A DNA stretch of 64,000 nt from Nemophila menziesii (Eukaryota; Streptophyta; Magnoliopsida; Boraginales; Hydrophyllaceae), in contig JARWIR010000061.1 of NCBI GenBank assembly GCA_029959085.1, forward strand, positions 2,542,001-2,606,000, written 5' to 3'. Position 1 is the stretch's first letter. Each line of letters begins with the position of its first letter. Of the stretch, positions 11,849 through 21,666 are shown piece after piece. Position numbers and translations under genes: made by a program. The notes under the pieces are model-generated. The model was not told the DNA's origin, searched no databases, and worked only from the letters and a program-made list of their open reading frames with translations.

Positions 11849-13408
11849 TGATGTCTCCCTAATTTTTCTTATTTTCGACCCTTGGGAGACATCATTTTTG
11901 GTGTTTATTTAATTAATATGATAAACTTTTGGACTAAATTTGCAATAATCCGGAATTACTTTTTTATTTCTAGCATTTTTTATTTATTAAACTTTTACGC
12001 GTAATATTGGTATTTTTAGTGTAAAGTTTACAGGTTTTAGATGTTAGCTAGGAGAGGAATCCGAGGAGAAAGTCAAAGATCGTGAATTAGAGTCAAGACT
12101 TGAAGATAAATCCCGAAGATATTATTTTTAGAGCTGAAAATCCATTTTCCAGGCCATAGAGTGCTGATTTCGAGGTTCTTAAGCGATAATTTAGCTGCTG
12201 ACCTTTGAAGAGAAAACATTCCTTATCGAGTTACGGAACTTTAGCAACTGGAATGAGGTCAATCGGAGTCATAACTCATCGGGAAAAGCCGTTTTAGTGA
12301 AGGTGTATCAGCAGTTACGGGATTTTGGGCTTAGAAAGTGGGCTTGGACATTTAATTAATATTCTATTTTCTGGTTCAAGCCCTAGTACGAATTTATGCT
12401 TATAAAAGGAGGTCTGGACTTCTATTTTTTATACAATTCACATTCCACAAGATTAAACACCAGAGAGAAGCAACAGAAGGAAGAAAGAAGAAGCTACAAG
12501 AGCTGGAGTGGGTCTATAGCTCCGTTCGTAGTCATTCCAATTCCGGAAATTAGGTTCTTTTTATATTTTAATTTTGTAAACAATATGAATTCCATTTCTT
12601 TTAATTTATTTTTTAATTTTAATATGAGCTAAGTTTTTCATAGTGCTTGAGAACAAACAATGGGTGAATCTTAATTTTATGAAATAACGAATGTTGAATT
12701 TGGGTTTATGCTAAATTAAATTAGATTGGGTTCATTACTCTTTTCGATAATTTGTGATTATTTACTGATTTTAGAGTCGCGAACTAAGATTAGGTATTAG
12801 TATCTAAGCTATTCCACATACGTGGCGTGTGGATCATCCTGACGGAGGGTTTAGGTATAGAATTAAATATTCAATCTAGGATAGAAGCTATTGATTCTGA
12901 CGAACTTAGCTAATTCTAGGGCCAATGAGGTAAAACACTTAATCATCCAACAGTGGATCATATTTACCCTGACGGGACTAGTGACACTTTAGGATCGCCT
13001 TATAGTCCACCCTGACGGGGGTATAAGGAATTTAGAATCCCGACATTTGTAATTGACCAATTTAGCCCTCAAACAACATAAGTTAGGAAGTAAGATTAGG
13101 AGGATCCTTGCGTTCTCAAGTACTACATCTCATATTGCGTTTTCACTTATTTTACTTGCGTCTTAGCTTTTACGTGCATTTATAATTTGTCTTTCATTTT
13201 GTAGTTTTAATAAACAAAACCAAACAAACATTTTATTATCTTTTACTTTCATAAGTGCATCAATCACTACTTGCTAAACATTGTGATCAACCATCCGTCC
13301 TTGGAACGAATCTGTATTATCATACATACTACTTGGGACAACCGTACACTTGCTGTTGTGGTTCGATTAGCATTTGCATTTATTTTTAGAACACACAAAG
13401 GACCACTA
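11849..13408 (+). repeat. 5' LTR
   Basis: 1,560 bp, starting TGATGTCTCC. It ends TA where the 3' LTR ends CA, a single C-to-T change at the terminus. It contains the TATA box at 12,401 and a terminal inverted repeat of 11 bp (11,849-11,859 with 11,884-11,894) that could fold into a hairpin. An open frame of 78 codons at 12,396 is present in both LTRs and has no known domain; I treat it as chance. Confidence 0.96.
12401..12408 (+). promoter_or_regulatory. TATA box of the 5' LTR
   Basis: TATAAAAG lies about 550 bases into the LTR. It is the best candidate for the element's promoter and would place the start of R about 25-35 bases downstream. The same box is at 23,691-23,698 in the 3' LTR. Confidence 0.7.
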
Positions 13409-13414
13409 AGTTTT

Positions 13415-13432
13415 TGGCGCCGCTGACGGGGA
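13415..13432 (+). promoter_or_regulatory. Primer-binding site, tRNA-Asp type
   Basis: TGGCGCCGCTGACGGGGA begins six bases after the 5' LTR. It fits the Athila-type PBS, which pairs with the 3' end of tRNA-Asp, apart from two positions in the middle. This is where minus-strand DNA synthesis would be primed. Confidence 0.8.
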
Positions 13433-13542
13433 CGGTAGCGTGTGACCACGGTGTTTATCCTTTAGTGATAAGTGCATTTATTTTATTTTATCAGTTTTAC
13501 GCTTTATGTTTGTTAGCTTTTTCAGGTTTTTAGGTTTGGTGT

Positions 13543-15331
13543 ATGCGAAGAAGGCTATTCAAGGATCTAGAGCCAGCACCTCCGATCCTTAGTAATCCAG
13601 AATAGTTGATCAGACTTGCAAACAGAAGAAGAAGAGAACGAGAAGCTTTAGAAGTAGAAGAATTAAGTAACATAATGGAAAATATCACTCTTCAAGGTCA
13701 ACAGAATGGACAAGGCCAGTTAGATGCAAATGGCCAACCTTTAGCTCCAGGCGTTATTCCTCAAGTTCAACCACTAAATCCTAATCCTCAAGTCCAGATA
13801 GTGATGAATCAAGATCCGTGGTTTACTAATGGTCCTCCAGAAGTTCCATTCCGCGCTCCAGCTATAGGAGTAGGTGCTCCAGATATTAATGTTCCGAGAT
13901 TCCGTCCAGATTCGGGTATGCTAGCTCAGTTCCAAAACTTTGGAAATTTTTGCGGAAGACCATCGGAAGATCCTCTTAGAGCGGTACAGAAATTCAAACA
14001 GATATGTGATTCTTATATCACACAAGGGGTTTCAAGAGAACAGATGTATTTTGCTGCTTTTAAATTCTTTGTCATTGATGGAGCAAGTGAATGGCATGAT
14101 ACGCAAGATCCTACGAAGATTACTAATTGGGACCAATTAGAGATTGCGTTCTTTGACAGGTATTACCCAAGTAACATGAGGTTAGATGCTGAATTAGAAT
14201 TGACGCATTTCCGTCAAGAGTATGAGGAAACTGTGGGTAGGAGTTGGACAAGATTTCAGATGTGTTTGCGGAAAGTTCCCAATCATGGCTTTTCAGAACA
14301 ACAACAGTTAAAGATCTTTTATAGGGGCCTTGATGGAACTTCGAGAGAGAAGTTGGATACACTATGTGGTGCAGGTTTTCTTCAAGTTCAACCCGCTCAT
14401 GCCAAGATCATTTTAGAGAGAACAGTCAAGAATGAAGTTGGGTGGAGCTCAGTAAGAACACCAGTTAAGGGAGTAAATAATGTTGACACGGAAGAGAAAT
14501 TTGCTACGTTTGAAAATAAGATCCAGAATACCATAGAGCAACAATTGAAGCAGCTTACTCTAGCTGTGAAAGAAGGATTTTCGGGTAAGAAGGTAGCTGT
14601 GCATGCTGCACAAGAGGTATATATGTGTTCGATTTGTAAGGTAGATGATCATGATGAGGAAAGTTGTCCGAATAGCCAAGAATCAGTGAATTTTATGTCC
14701 AATAGAGGTAATTTCAATTCAAGTGGTAATGGATATCAGCCTAACAGAAACCATCCTGGGTTTCAATACTCAAATCCTAATGGGGAAGCCAATCCTACTT
14801 ACGCGTATTAGCCGCGTCCTTAAGGCAACAACTATAATCCAAGACCACACAACAATCATCAAGGAGGACAAAATCAAAACAATTATGTGCAAAGACAAGC
14901 TCCTCAGAATACCTACGATGAGAATTTAAACCAGAAAGCTCTACCTGCCCATCCACAAGAAGGAGTAGTTACCCTTCAGAAAACCGTTGAAAATTTGATT
15001 GCTCTTCAAACTCAAGCTTTGGAACGTCAGAACGCAGCTGAAGCAAATATGAAGATTTTCCAGAATTAGCTAAGTCAAATTAATAAACAGCTAAATCAGC
15101 GTCCACAAGGGCAACTTCCTAGCGATACGGAAAATCCAACACAACGTGAAGATTTCAAGGCTGTTACATTAAGAAGTGGTAAGAACCTTCCTCCACCTCC
15201 TTTTCCCGTTATGAAAGAGAAAGAAGTCCCAAGAAAAGAAAAGGAAGTGGGTGAGAAAGAGAAAGAGAATGAGAAAGATAGTGAGGTGGAAGAAATAGAA
15301 AGACCAAGAGAAATTCCGAAAAAAGAGAGAT
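13543..15331 (+). pseudogene. Athila gag polyprotein, interrupted
   Basis: Gag would form the particle that packages the element RNA. The natural start appears to be ATG at 13,543 (MRRRLFKDLEP...), and a TAG at 13,603 interrupts the frame after 20 codons. From 13,606 to 14,811 the frame is open for 401 codons. It includes a retrotransposon gag domain at roughly 13,960-14,450 (WHDTQDP, FFDRYYPSN, LKIFYRGLD) and a CX2CX4HX4C zinc knuckle near 14,625 (CSICKVDDHDEESC). Further stops are at 14,809, 14,821 and 15,067. The same frame then continues through the AVTLRSG segment and a Lys/Glu-rich stretch to TGA at 15,331, where a frameshift moves the sense frame into protease. Confidence 0.88.
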
Positions 15332-16117
15332 GAATTTGTAAGCAATCGCCCTCCACCACCGTTTCCATCGCGAGTTCAGAAAAAGGGTGATATGGCCGAT
15401 TTTCAGAAGTTCTTTAATAGAGTGAAGGGTTTAAGTATTAATATTCCGTTACTTGAGGCAATTCGAGATATTCCTAAGTATACGAAGTTTTTGAAGAGGG
15501 CCCTCACTAATAAAAGGCCCTACTGTGATAATGAGATGATTGGCCTTCCTGAAGAGTGTAGTGCGATTTGCCAGAGTAAATTACCTCCGAAGATAGTTGA
15601 TCCGGGGAGTTTCACGATTCCCATATCGATTGGAGAAGAATGGAAGGGAAAGGCGCTATGCGATTTGGGGGCAAGCATCAACTTGATGCCCAAGTCAGTC
15701 TTTGATAAGCTTAAAATTGGAAACGCAAGACCTACTTCTATGGTCTTGCAAATGGCGGACAGGTCTCTTGCTCATCCTGAAGGCCGCATTGAGGATGTTC
15801 TTGTTAAGGTAGGTACACTTATATTTCCTGTTGATTTCGTAATTCTTGAATACAATGCAGATAGAAATGTCCCCATTATTTTGGGTAGACCGTTCCTAGC
15901 TACAGGGAGAACATTGATCGATGTAGAAAATGGCGAATTGACAATGAGGATACAAGATGAGGAAGTGAAATTCAATGTATTTCGAGCTATGAAATTCCCA
16001 GATTCTCAGGAAGATTGCTTCAGAATGGATGTAGTAGAGCAAGCATCGCAAGAGGTATTTAATTGCTTTAATTTTGATGATATCTTGCAGGCTGCTTTGA
16101 CATTAGATTCACCTTAG
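15332..16117 (+). pseudogene. Athila aspartic protease region of pol
   Basis: This is the retroviral-type aspartic protease that would cut the polyprotein. It continues from gag after a frameshift near 15,320-15,331; the first ATG in frame is 15,392. The active site is CDLGASINLMP near 15,658, the Athila version of the usual D-T/S-G. The flap and second half (VPIILGRPFLATGR near 15,870) are present. The frame ends at TAG 16,115-16,117, immediately followed by ATGATG in the same frame, so reverse transcriptase continues without a shift. This stop could be a lesion, or a readthrough or restart point; I favour a lesion. Confidence 0.85.
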
Positions 16118-17413
16118 ATGATGGAGGAGCTTACCGAAACAGTAGCAGCTCTTAATTCTGAAAATCCGAAATATAGGCGTCTTGCCTATGAACTTGTGAG
16201 AGGACCGGGGGAGATTATTCCTAAAAAGAAGGCTTCAATTGAATCTCCTCCGGAGTTGGAAGAAAAACCATTGCCAGCACACTTGAGGTATGCTTATTTG
16301 GGTACTAATGAAACTCTACCTGTTATTGTTTCAGCTAATTTAACAGGTCCTCAAGAAGGTAAACTGTTGCGTGTGTTAAGAGCCAACAAAGAAGCAATAG
16401 GTTGGACAATTGCTGACATCAAAGGCATTAGTTCATCCTATTGTCAACACAAAATCATACTTGAAGATGTCAACGCACGCTCAGTTGAAGGACAAAGGAT
16501 ATTGATGCACGTGATGAAAGATGTGGTAAAGAAAGAGGTGATCAAGATTTTAGATGCGGGGATTATTTATCCCATTTCGAGCAGTGAATGGGTGAGTCCG
16601 GTTCAGTGTGTACCAAAGAAAGGAGGAATGACAACAATTCTTAACGATAAAAATGAGGCGATTCCTTCAAGAACGGTAGTAGGTTGGAGAGTTTGCATGG
16701 ATTACAGAAAGCTGAACAAGGCCACCAGAAAAGATCATTTCCCTTTGCCCTTTATTGATCAGATGTTAGACAAATTAGCCGGAAGGGAATATTACTGTTT
16801 CTTGGATGGCTACTCCGGGTACAATCAGATTTACGTGGCTCCAAAAGATCAACATAAGACTACTTTTACATGCCCTTTTGGTACGTTTGCATATCGCAGA
16901 ATGCCATTTGGGTTGTGTAATGCTCCCGCTACTTTTCAAAGATGCATGATGGCCATCTTCTGGGATATGACTGATAATTTCCTAGAAGTGTTTATGGACG
17001 ATTTCTCCGTGTTTGGTGATGATTTTGATAAGTGTTTGGATAACTTGGAGAAAGTGTTGGTTAGATGCAAGGAATCAGACTTGGTGTTAAACTGGGAGAA
17101 GTGTCATTTCATGGTTCGCGAAGGTATTGTTCTGGGTCACAAAGTTTCGAGTGCTGGATTAGAGGTTGATAGAGCAAAGATAGAGGTAATTAAAACTCTT
17201 TCCCCTCGTGTTTCTGTTAAAGGGGTAAGGAGTTTTCTTGGCCATGCTGGCTTTTATAGGCGTTTTATTAAGGATTTTTCTAAGATTGCTAAACCGTTAT
17301 GCAACTTACTCGAAAAGGATTGCAAATTCCTTTTTGATGAAGCTTGTTTAGCGGCCTTCAAAGCAATCAAAGAAAAGCTTATTTCTGCTCCTATAGTGTT
17401 ACCTCCAGATTAG
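16118..17413 (+). pseudogene. Athila reverse transcriptase
   Basis: The open frame of 431 codons contains the full Ty3/gypsy reverse transcriptase core. Landmarks are SEWVSPVQCVPKKGG near 16,580, VCMDYRKLNKATRKDHFPLP near 16,690, FLDGYSGYNQI near 16,800, FGLCNAPATFQRCM near 16,905 and the catalytic VFMDDFSVFG near 16,990 (FMDD for YXDD). The connection LGHAGFYRRFIKDFS follows near 17,235. The frame stops at TAG 17,411-17,413, where related elements usually have Trp, and RNase H continues in the same frame. Confidence 0.92.
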
Positions 17414-18139
17414 AATTTACCATTTGAAGTTATGTGTGATGCGAGTGATTTGTGTATGGGAGCTGTATTAGGACAGAGGAAAGAGAAGGTTTTTCAATCG
17501 ATTTACTATGCTAGTAAAACTTTTAGTGGTGCTCAAATTAATTACACAGTTACAGAAAAAGAGTTGCTAGCAGTTGTATATTCGTTTGATAAATTTCGCT
17601 CCTATCTTCTTGGAGCGAAAGTTATTGTTTATACAGATCATTCCGCGATCAGATTTCTTAAGGAGAAGAAAGATGCGAAACCAAGGTTAATCAGATGGGT
17701 GTTATTGCTTCAAGAGTTCGATTTAGAGATCAAAGATAGAAAGGGTTGTGAGAATCAGGTTGCAGATCATCTATCGCGTTTAGAGGGTTCAGAGATGAAT
17801 AGTGGTACTGAAGCAGTTAGAGAAGAGTTTCCTGATGAGAGTTTATTCGTTGTTCGAGATTGTGAAGCTCCGTGGAATGCAGATATTGCAAATTTAGTGG
17901 TGAGTGGTGTTTTTCCCGAAGTTTCTACTTATCAAGAAAGAAAGAGGTTAGCTCATCGTGCTAGACAGTTCTTTTGGGAGGATAAGTTCCTCTATAAAGT
18001 TTGTGCTGACCAAATGATACGAAGATGTGTAGCAAGGGAAGAGACTCAAACCATTATAGCTGGATGCCATGATTCATTATACGGAGGACATTTCAAAGGA
18101 GACAGAACTGCTGCGAAGGTATTTCAATCAGGTTTTTAA
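17414..18139 (+). pseudogene. Athila RNase H and integrase zinc-binding region
   Basis: This is the same frame as reverse transcriptase, entered after the TAG at 17,411. RNase H landmarks with the expected acidic residues are [14 protein letters not shown] near 17,432, [19 protein letters not shown] near 17,550, [11 protein letters not shown] near 17,628 and [11 protein letters not shown] near 17,755. The integrase HHCC domain then begins ([19 protein letters not shown] near 18,067). TAA at 18,137-18,139 interrupts it where a Tyr is usual. The Cys pair of the HHCC motif (CTRCQ) lies just past the stop. Confidence 0.88.
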
Positions 18140-19177
18140 TGGCCTTCTCTTATAAAAGATTGTCATGAATATGTTAAGAAATGTACGAGATGCCAGTTTA
18201 CCGGAAACATATCTAAGAGGGATGAGATGCCGCGTAATAATGTGTTAGAGGTTGAGATATTCGATGTGTGGGGCATAGACTTTATGGGTCCTTTCGTTCC
18301 TTCAAATGGTAACCTCTATATCTTATTAGCCGTTGATTATGTGTCTAAGTGGGTAGAAGCGGTGGCTTTACCTACTAATGATTTACGAGTGGTGATCAAG
18401 TTCTTGAAATCACATATTTTTACTAGACATGGCACACCTAGAGTAATTATTAGCGATGGGGGATCTCATTTCGTTAATAAATATCTGAAGACTGTTCTAG
18501 AGAAATATGGAGTTAGACACCGTGTATCTACTGCATATCATCCACAATCCAATGGCCAAGCTGAAGTATCGAACCGCGAAGTCAAGTCAATCCTAGAGAA
18601 AACCGTTGGTCCTACAAGAAAAGATTGGTCAATGAAGCTAGATGATGCGTTGTGGGCCTATCGTACTGCGTTTAAGACTCCCGTAGGTGCATCTCCCTAT
18701 CGTGTGGTGTATGGTAAGGCTTGTCACTTACCTTTAGAGCTTGAAATGGGTGCATATTGGGCAATTGCGCAGTTGAACTTAGATCCTATCTTAGCCGGAA
18801 AGAATCGTATGATGAAGCTTAATGAACTTGACGAATTCCGGTTGCATGCTTATGAAAATGCCAAACTTTACAAAGAAAACACAAAGAAATGGCATGACAA
18901 GCGGATTCGTACAAAGAACTTTGAAGTGGGGCAAAGAGTATTGAAGTATAACTCAAAGTTCAGGAATTATCCGGGTAAGTTGAGATCTAAGTGGTAAGGT
19001 CCATACATAGTGACCAAAGTTACACCTCATGGGGCGATAGAAATAGAACATCCACTAGAGAACCGTACATTTATGGTTAACGGTCACAGACTAAAGATAT
19101 ATCATGGAGGTGAAGATACCAATCACTGGGAAGATCCACATCCCGGGGAGGTCATGTATCTCCTCGAGACTCCTTAG
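18140..19177 (+). pseudogene. Athila integrase catalytic core and C-terminal domain
   Basis: Still in the same frame. The CTRC end of the zinc domain is near 18,183. The DD35E core follows: Asp in WGIDFMGPF near 18,273, Asp in [10 protein letters not shown] near 18,443, and Glu in [13 protein letters not shown] near 18,552. The longest open piece is 18,227-18,997. TAA at 18,995-18,997 replaces a residue in the KW-GPY segment, and the C-terminal DNA-binding part (GPYIVTKVTPHGAIEI, VNGHRLKIYHGG) follows to TAG 19,175-19,177. After that, the frame reads a short basic tail to a TAA at 19,202. The core residues are intact although the frame is broken. Confidence 0.9.
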
Positions 19178-20349
19178 AAGCGTAAGGTAACCCGTCGAGC
19201 TTAACGACGTTAAACAAAAGCCAATTCTTTGTATATTAGCTGAGTTTTAAATTTTTGCAATTTAAAGTAGTTTGATTTTCGTAATTTTAGTGTTTATTAT
19301 TAAGTAATGAGGAAGGGTAGTTGTTTTTGATGATTTCAGGGGTAAAAAGGTCAGGAGTTTGGGGTCGATGAGGCGAAATTAGGAGAAAAATATGTTGGAT
19401 GTCCAGGAGAAACCGGGAACCCGGTTTCACAAAACCGGGAACCCGGTTTTGGAGCTGGTACCAACACTATATACGCAACACCTTGCGTTTTGGGTTCATG
19501 ACACAGCGTCGGAACCGGGAACCCGCATTTGGCGAAACCGGGTACCCGGTTTTGGTGCTGTAACATTTGAAAATCTCTGACCCAGCGTCTTGGTGGCTTG
19601 CGTTTTCGTGCGTTTTGATTCGCGCCATCGACACAAATCCGGGTACCCGCATTTGGCAGAACCGGGTACCCGGTTTCGGAGCTGTAATCTTCCAAAAGTT
19701 CTGACCCGGCGTTTTGAGGTGCTGCGTTTTGGCGCGTTTTGACTCGCGCCATCGAGAAAATCCGGGAACCCGCATTCCACAGAACCGGGTACCCGGTTTC
19801 GGCGAGTAGAATCTCTGAACCCGCGTCTTGGGGTCCAGCGTTTTGGTGCGTTTTGAAAAAAAAAAAAAAAAAAAAAAAAGAGTCCACAATTGTTTTTCCG
19901 CGCCGTCACAGCGACGCGGAACCGGGAACCCGGTTTGCCAAAACCGGGAACCCGGTTTGAAAGCTGTGAGAGGCGGTTTTGGGTGTTTTAACCTAGTTTT
20001 CTTAGCCTCTTCTGCAAGTTTTTACCTAAAACGCACCAATAGCCTCCCCACCTCCGAAATTCATCTACCAAAACACTATATATCATCAAATCCTACCCTC
20101 TTTCACCACAAAAACATAAGATCAACTCACCTCCTCTCCAAAATAACATCAAATCCTTAGTTTTTCCCAAGACTCTTCTTCAACCAATTCCTTAAATTAA
20201 ACCCAATTCTTTCTTCTCCCATACAAATTAACCAAGACCCATCTCATATTTCACCTAGTTCTTAAATTCTTAAACCTCAAAACATCAAAATTCTAAACTT
20301 TTCCCTAAGTTTTTCATTATTTGAAGTTTTGAGTTTGGGGTGAAAAGAG
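19178..20349 (+). other. Spacer between pol and ORF3, holding the repeat array
   Basis: No protein-coding role is seen. It contains a polypurine-like GAGTTTGGGGT at 19,355-19,365, the near-palindrome array (19,411-19,957), a run of 24 A at 19,856-19,879, then a C/A-rich stretch that could be the leader of ORF3, with GAGTTTGGGGT again at 20,331-20,341. Long minus-strand frames at 19,351-19,909 are translations of the tandem repeat and not genes. Confidence 0.7.
19411..19957 (+). repeat. Tandem array of about 123 bp units carrying 16-bp near-palindromes
   Basis: The motif AACCGGGWACCCGGTT (perfectly self-complementary when the centre is TA) starts at 19,411, 19,433, 19,536, 19,660, 19,783, 19,920 and 19,942. 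Half-degenerate forms ending CCCGCAT start near 19,513, 19,637 and 19,760. Units at 19,515, 19,639 and 19,762 repeat with a period of 123-124 bp, and each also carries a GCGTTTTG-rich segment. Two more motif copies are at 22,463 and 22,485. GC content is far above the neighbouring DNA. Confidence 0.9.
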
Positions 20350-21666
20350 ATGACTAATAGAACCGGCGATTTTCGAAGAACTGCTCCTAGAAGAAAGACC
20401 ACCATTGGTGGTTCACAAGATCAAGCTATTGAGATTCCTGATTCGCGTCCTAAACGAAAAATTGACGGGGTTAAGCTTGATTCTAACAGAAAAGAAATCA
20501 CAGGTCAAAAGAGAAGATTAATTGATGAGATTGAAAGTGAGAAGGAACCAGAAGAGGAAATTACGAAGAACACTGAGAAGGAAACTGAACAAGAGATTCC
20601 GGAAGCACCCGTTCAAAAACCTCCGCGTATGAAGATGTGGGCCCACAAACCTAAGAGGGTTTACACTTGTTGGAATACTCAGGTTCGTGAAAGAATTGAA
20701 TTTTTGAAATTTGGTGAGGAGACGAATTTTCCTAAGGGTATTATGAGTAGTGATTACAAGGAATATGCTGTGACATGTGCTAAGTTTGGTTGGAAAGAGT
20801 TACAAGAAAGGAAGCTTGAGTTTATTCCTACTTTTGTGCGAGAATTTTACGAAGGTTTAGCTACCTCCCATGATGCAATTGATATCCGCAAAAAGGTAGT
20901 TCCTTTCTCTATTGAACGTATTCGGAAATCATTGAAACTACCCAACTTTTCTGGAACATGCCCCTTCCAAGAAATTCTTAACGACCCTTCTTTTGATTTT
21001 GAATCCCTTTGGGGGACCGTGCTTGTTAATGGGACTAGCCCAATTCCTGAAGGTGAAAGGTATCCTGGACAGTTTTACAGCAGTAGTTTGACACCTCGTG
21101 CTAAGGTTTGGTCTCGTTTCATAATACCCACTTTCATTGGTATTAAACACACTTCCGAGTTGAAGAAAGAGCACATATTTGTTATTAAGTGTATTTTGGA
21201 GGAGAAACCATTTGATGTTGCTAGGATCATTTATGATACAATCATGGAGTTCGCGAAATCACCAATGAAACAACAAAATCTGAAGTTTCCTTGTACTATT
21301 ACTCAGTTGTGTCTAGACACAAAGATTCCGCGTAAGAACGCATATATTAACATTGTTTCAGTTGGTGTGAGTATAGCTTTGAGCACAATCAAGAACATCC
21401 ATGAAGAGGCAACACGAGCTACAAGAAGCCCAAGAACTCCTCAATCAAAGAAAGCGAAAACTGTTCCTGAGTTGGAGTCCAAGATTCAGATGTTGGAAGA
21501 GAATCAGGAGAAGATGATTGCTACCTTGGGAAACATTACAAAAGAATTGGACCTGCTTCGAAATTTAATCCTAGGCGTAAATACACTTCAAAACGCGATT
21601 TATGATGCTGTTACGCGAGATAAAAGTCCAGAATGCAACACCGATAACCAGCCTCGCGCTGGTTAA
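20350..21666 (+). CDS. ORF3, env-position protein of Athila-type element (438 codons, intact)
   Basis: This frame has no stop from ATG to TAA 21,664-21,666... the last codon block ends at 21,666. The N-terminal 90 residues are rich in Lys, Arg and Glu, with basic clusters (RRTAPRRK, RPKRK, QKRR) that could be nuclear signals. Residues about 100-340 resemble the domain often annotated as putative plant transposon protein in such elements (VREFYEGLA, VVPFSIERIRKSLKLP, RAKVWSRFIIPTFIGIKHTS). Residues about 370-420 form a likely coiled coil (LESKIQMLEENQEKMIATL). I see no signal peptide and no membrane segment, so an envelope role is not supported. The function is unknown. It is the only long protein frame in the element without a lesion, apart from short gag and pol pieces. 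Confidence 0.85.
   Translation: MTNRTGDFRRTAPRRKTTIGGSQDQAIEIPDSRPKRKIDGVKLDSNRKEITGQKRRLIDEIESEKEPEEEITKNTEKETEQEIPEAPVQKPPRMKMWAHKPKRVYTCWNTQVRERIEFLKFGEETNFPKGIMSSDYKEYAVTCAKFGWKELQERKLEFIPTFVREFYEGLATSHDAIDIRKKVVPFSIERIRKSLKLPNFSGTCPFQEILNDPSFDFESLWGTVLVNGTSPIPEGERYPGQFYSSSLTPRAKVWSRFIIPTFIGIKHTSELKKEHIFVIKCILEEKPFDVARIIYDTIMEFAKSPMKQQNLKFPCTITQLCLDTKIPRKNAYINIVSVGVSIALSTIKNIHEEATRATRSPRTPQSKKAKTVPELESKIQMLEENQEKMIATLGNITKELDLLRNLILGVNTLQNAIYDAVTRDKSPECNTDNQPRAG

Noticed and set aside
12396..12632. 78-codon frame present in both LTRs (also 23,686-23,922)
   Set aside because: It spans the TATA box and leader. It is shared only because the LTRs are copies; no known domain.
19178..19204. 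Basic KRKVTRRA tail after the integrase stop, resembling a nuclear signal
   Set aside because: Eight residues past a stop codon are too little to support a function.
19351..19909. Three overlapping minus-strand open frames of 137-178 codons
   Set aside because: They are translations of the 123-bp tandem repeat in three frames, with repeating PGTRF-like segments and a poly-Phe start from the A24 tract.
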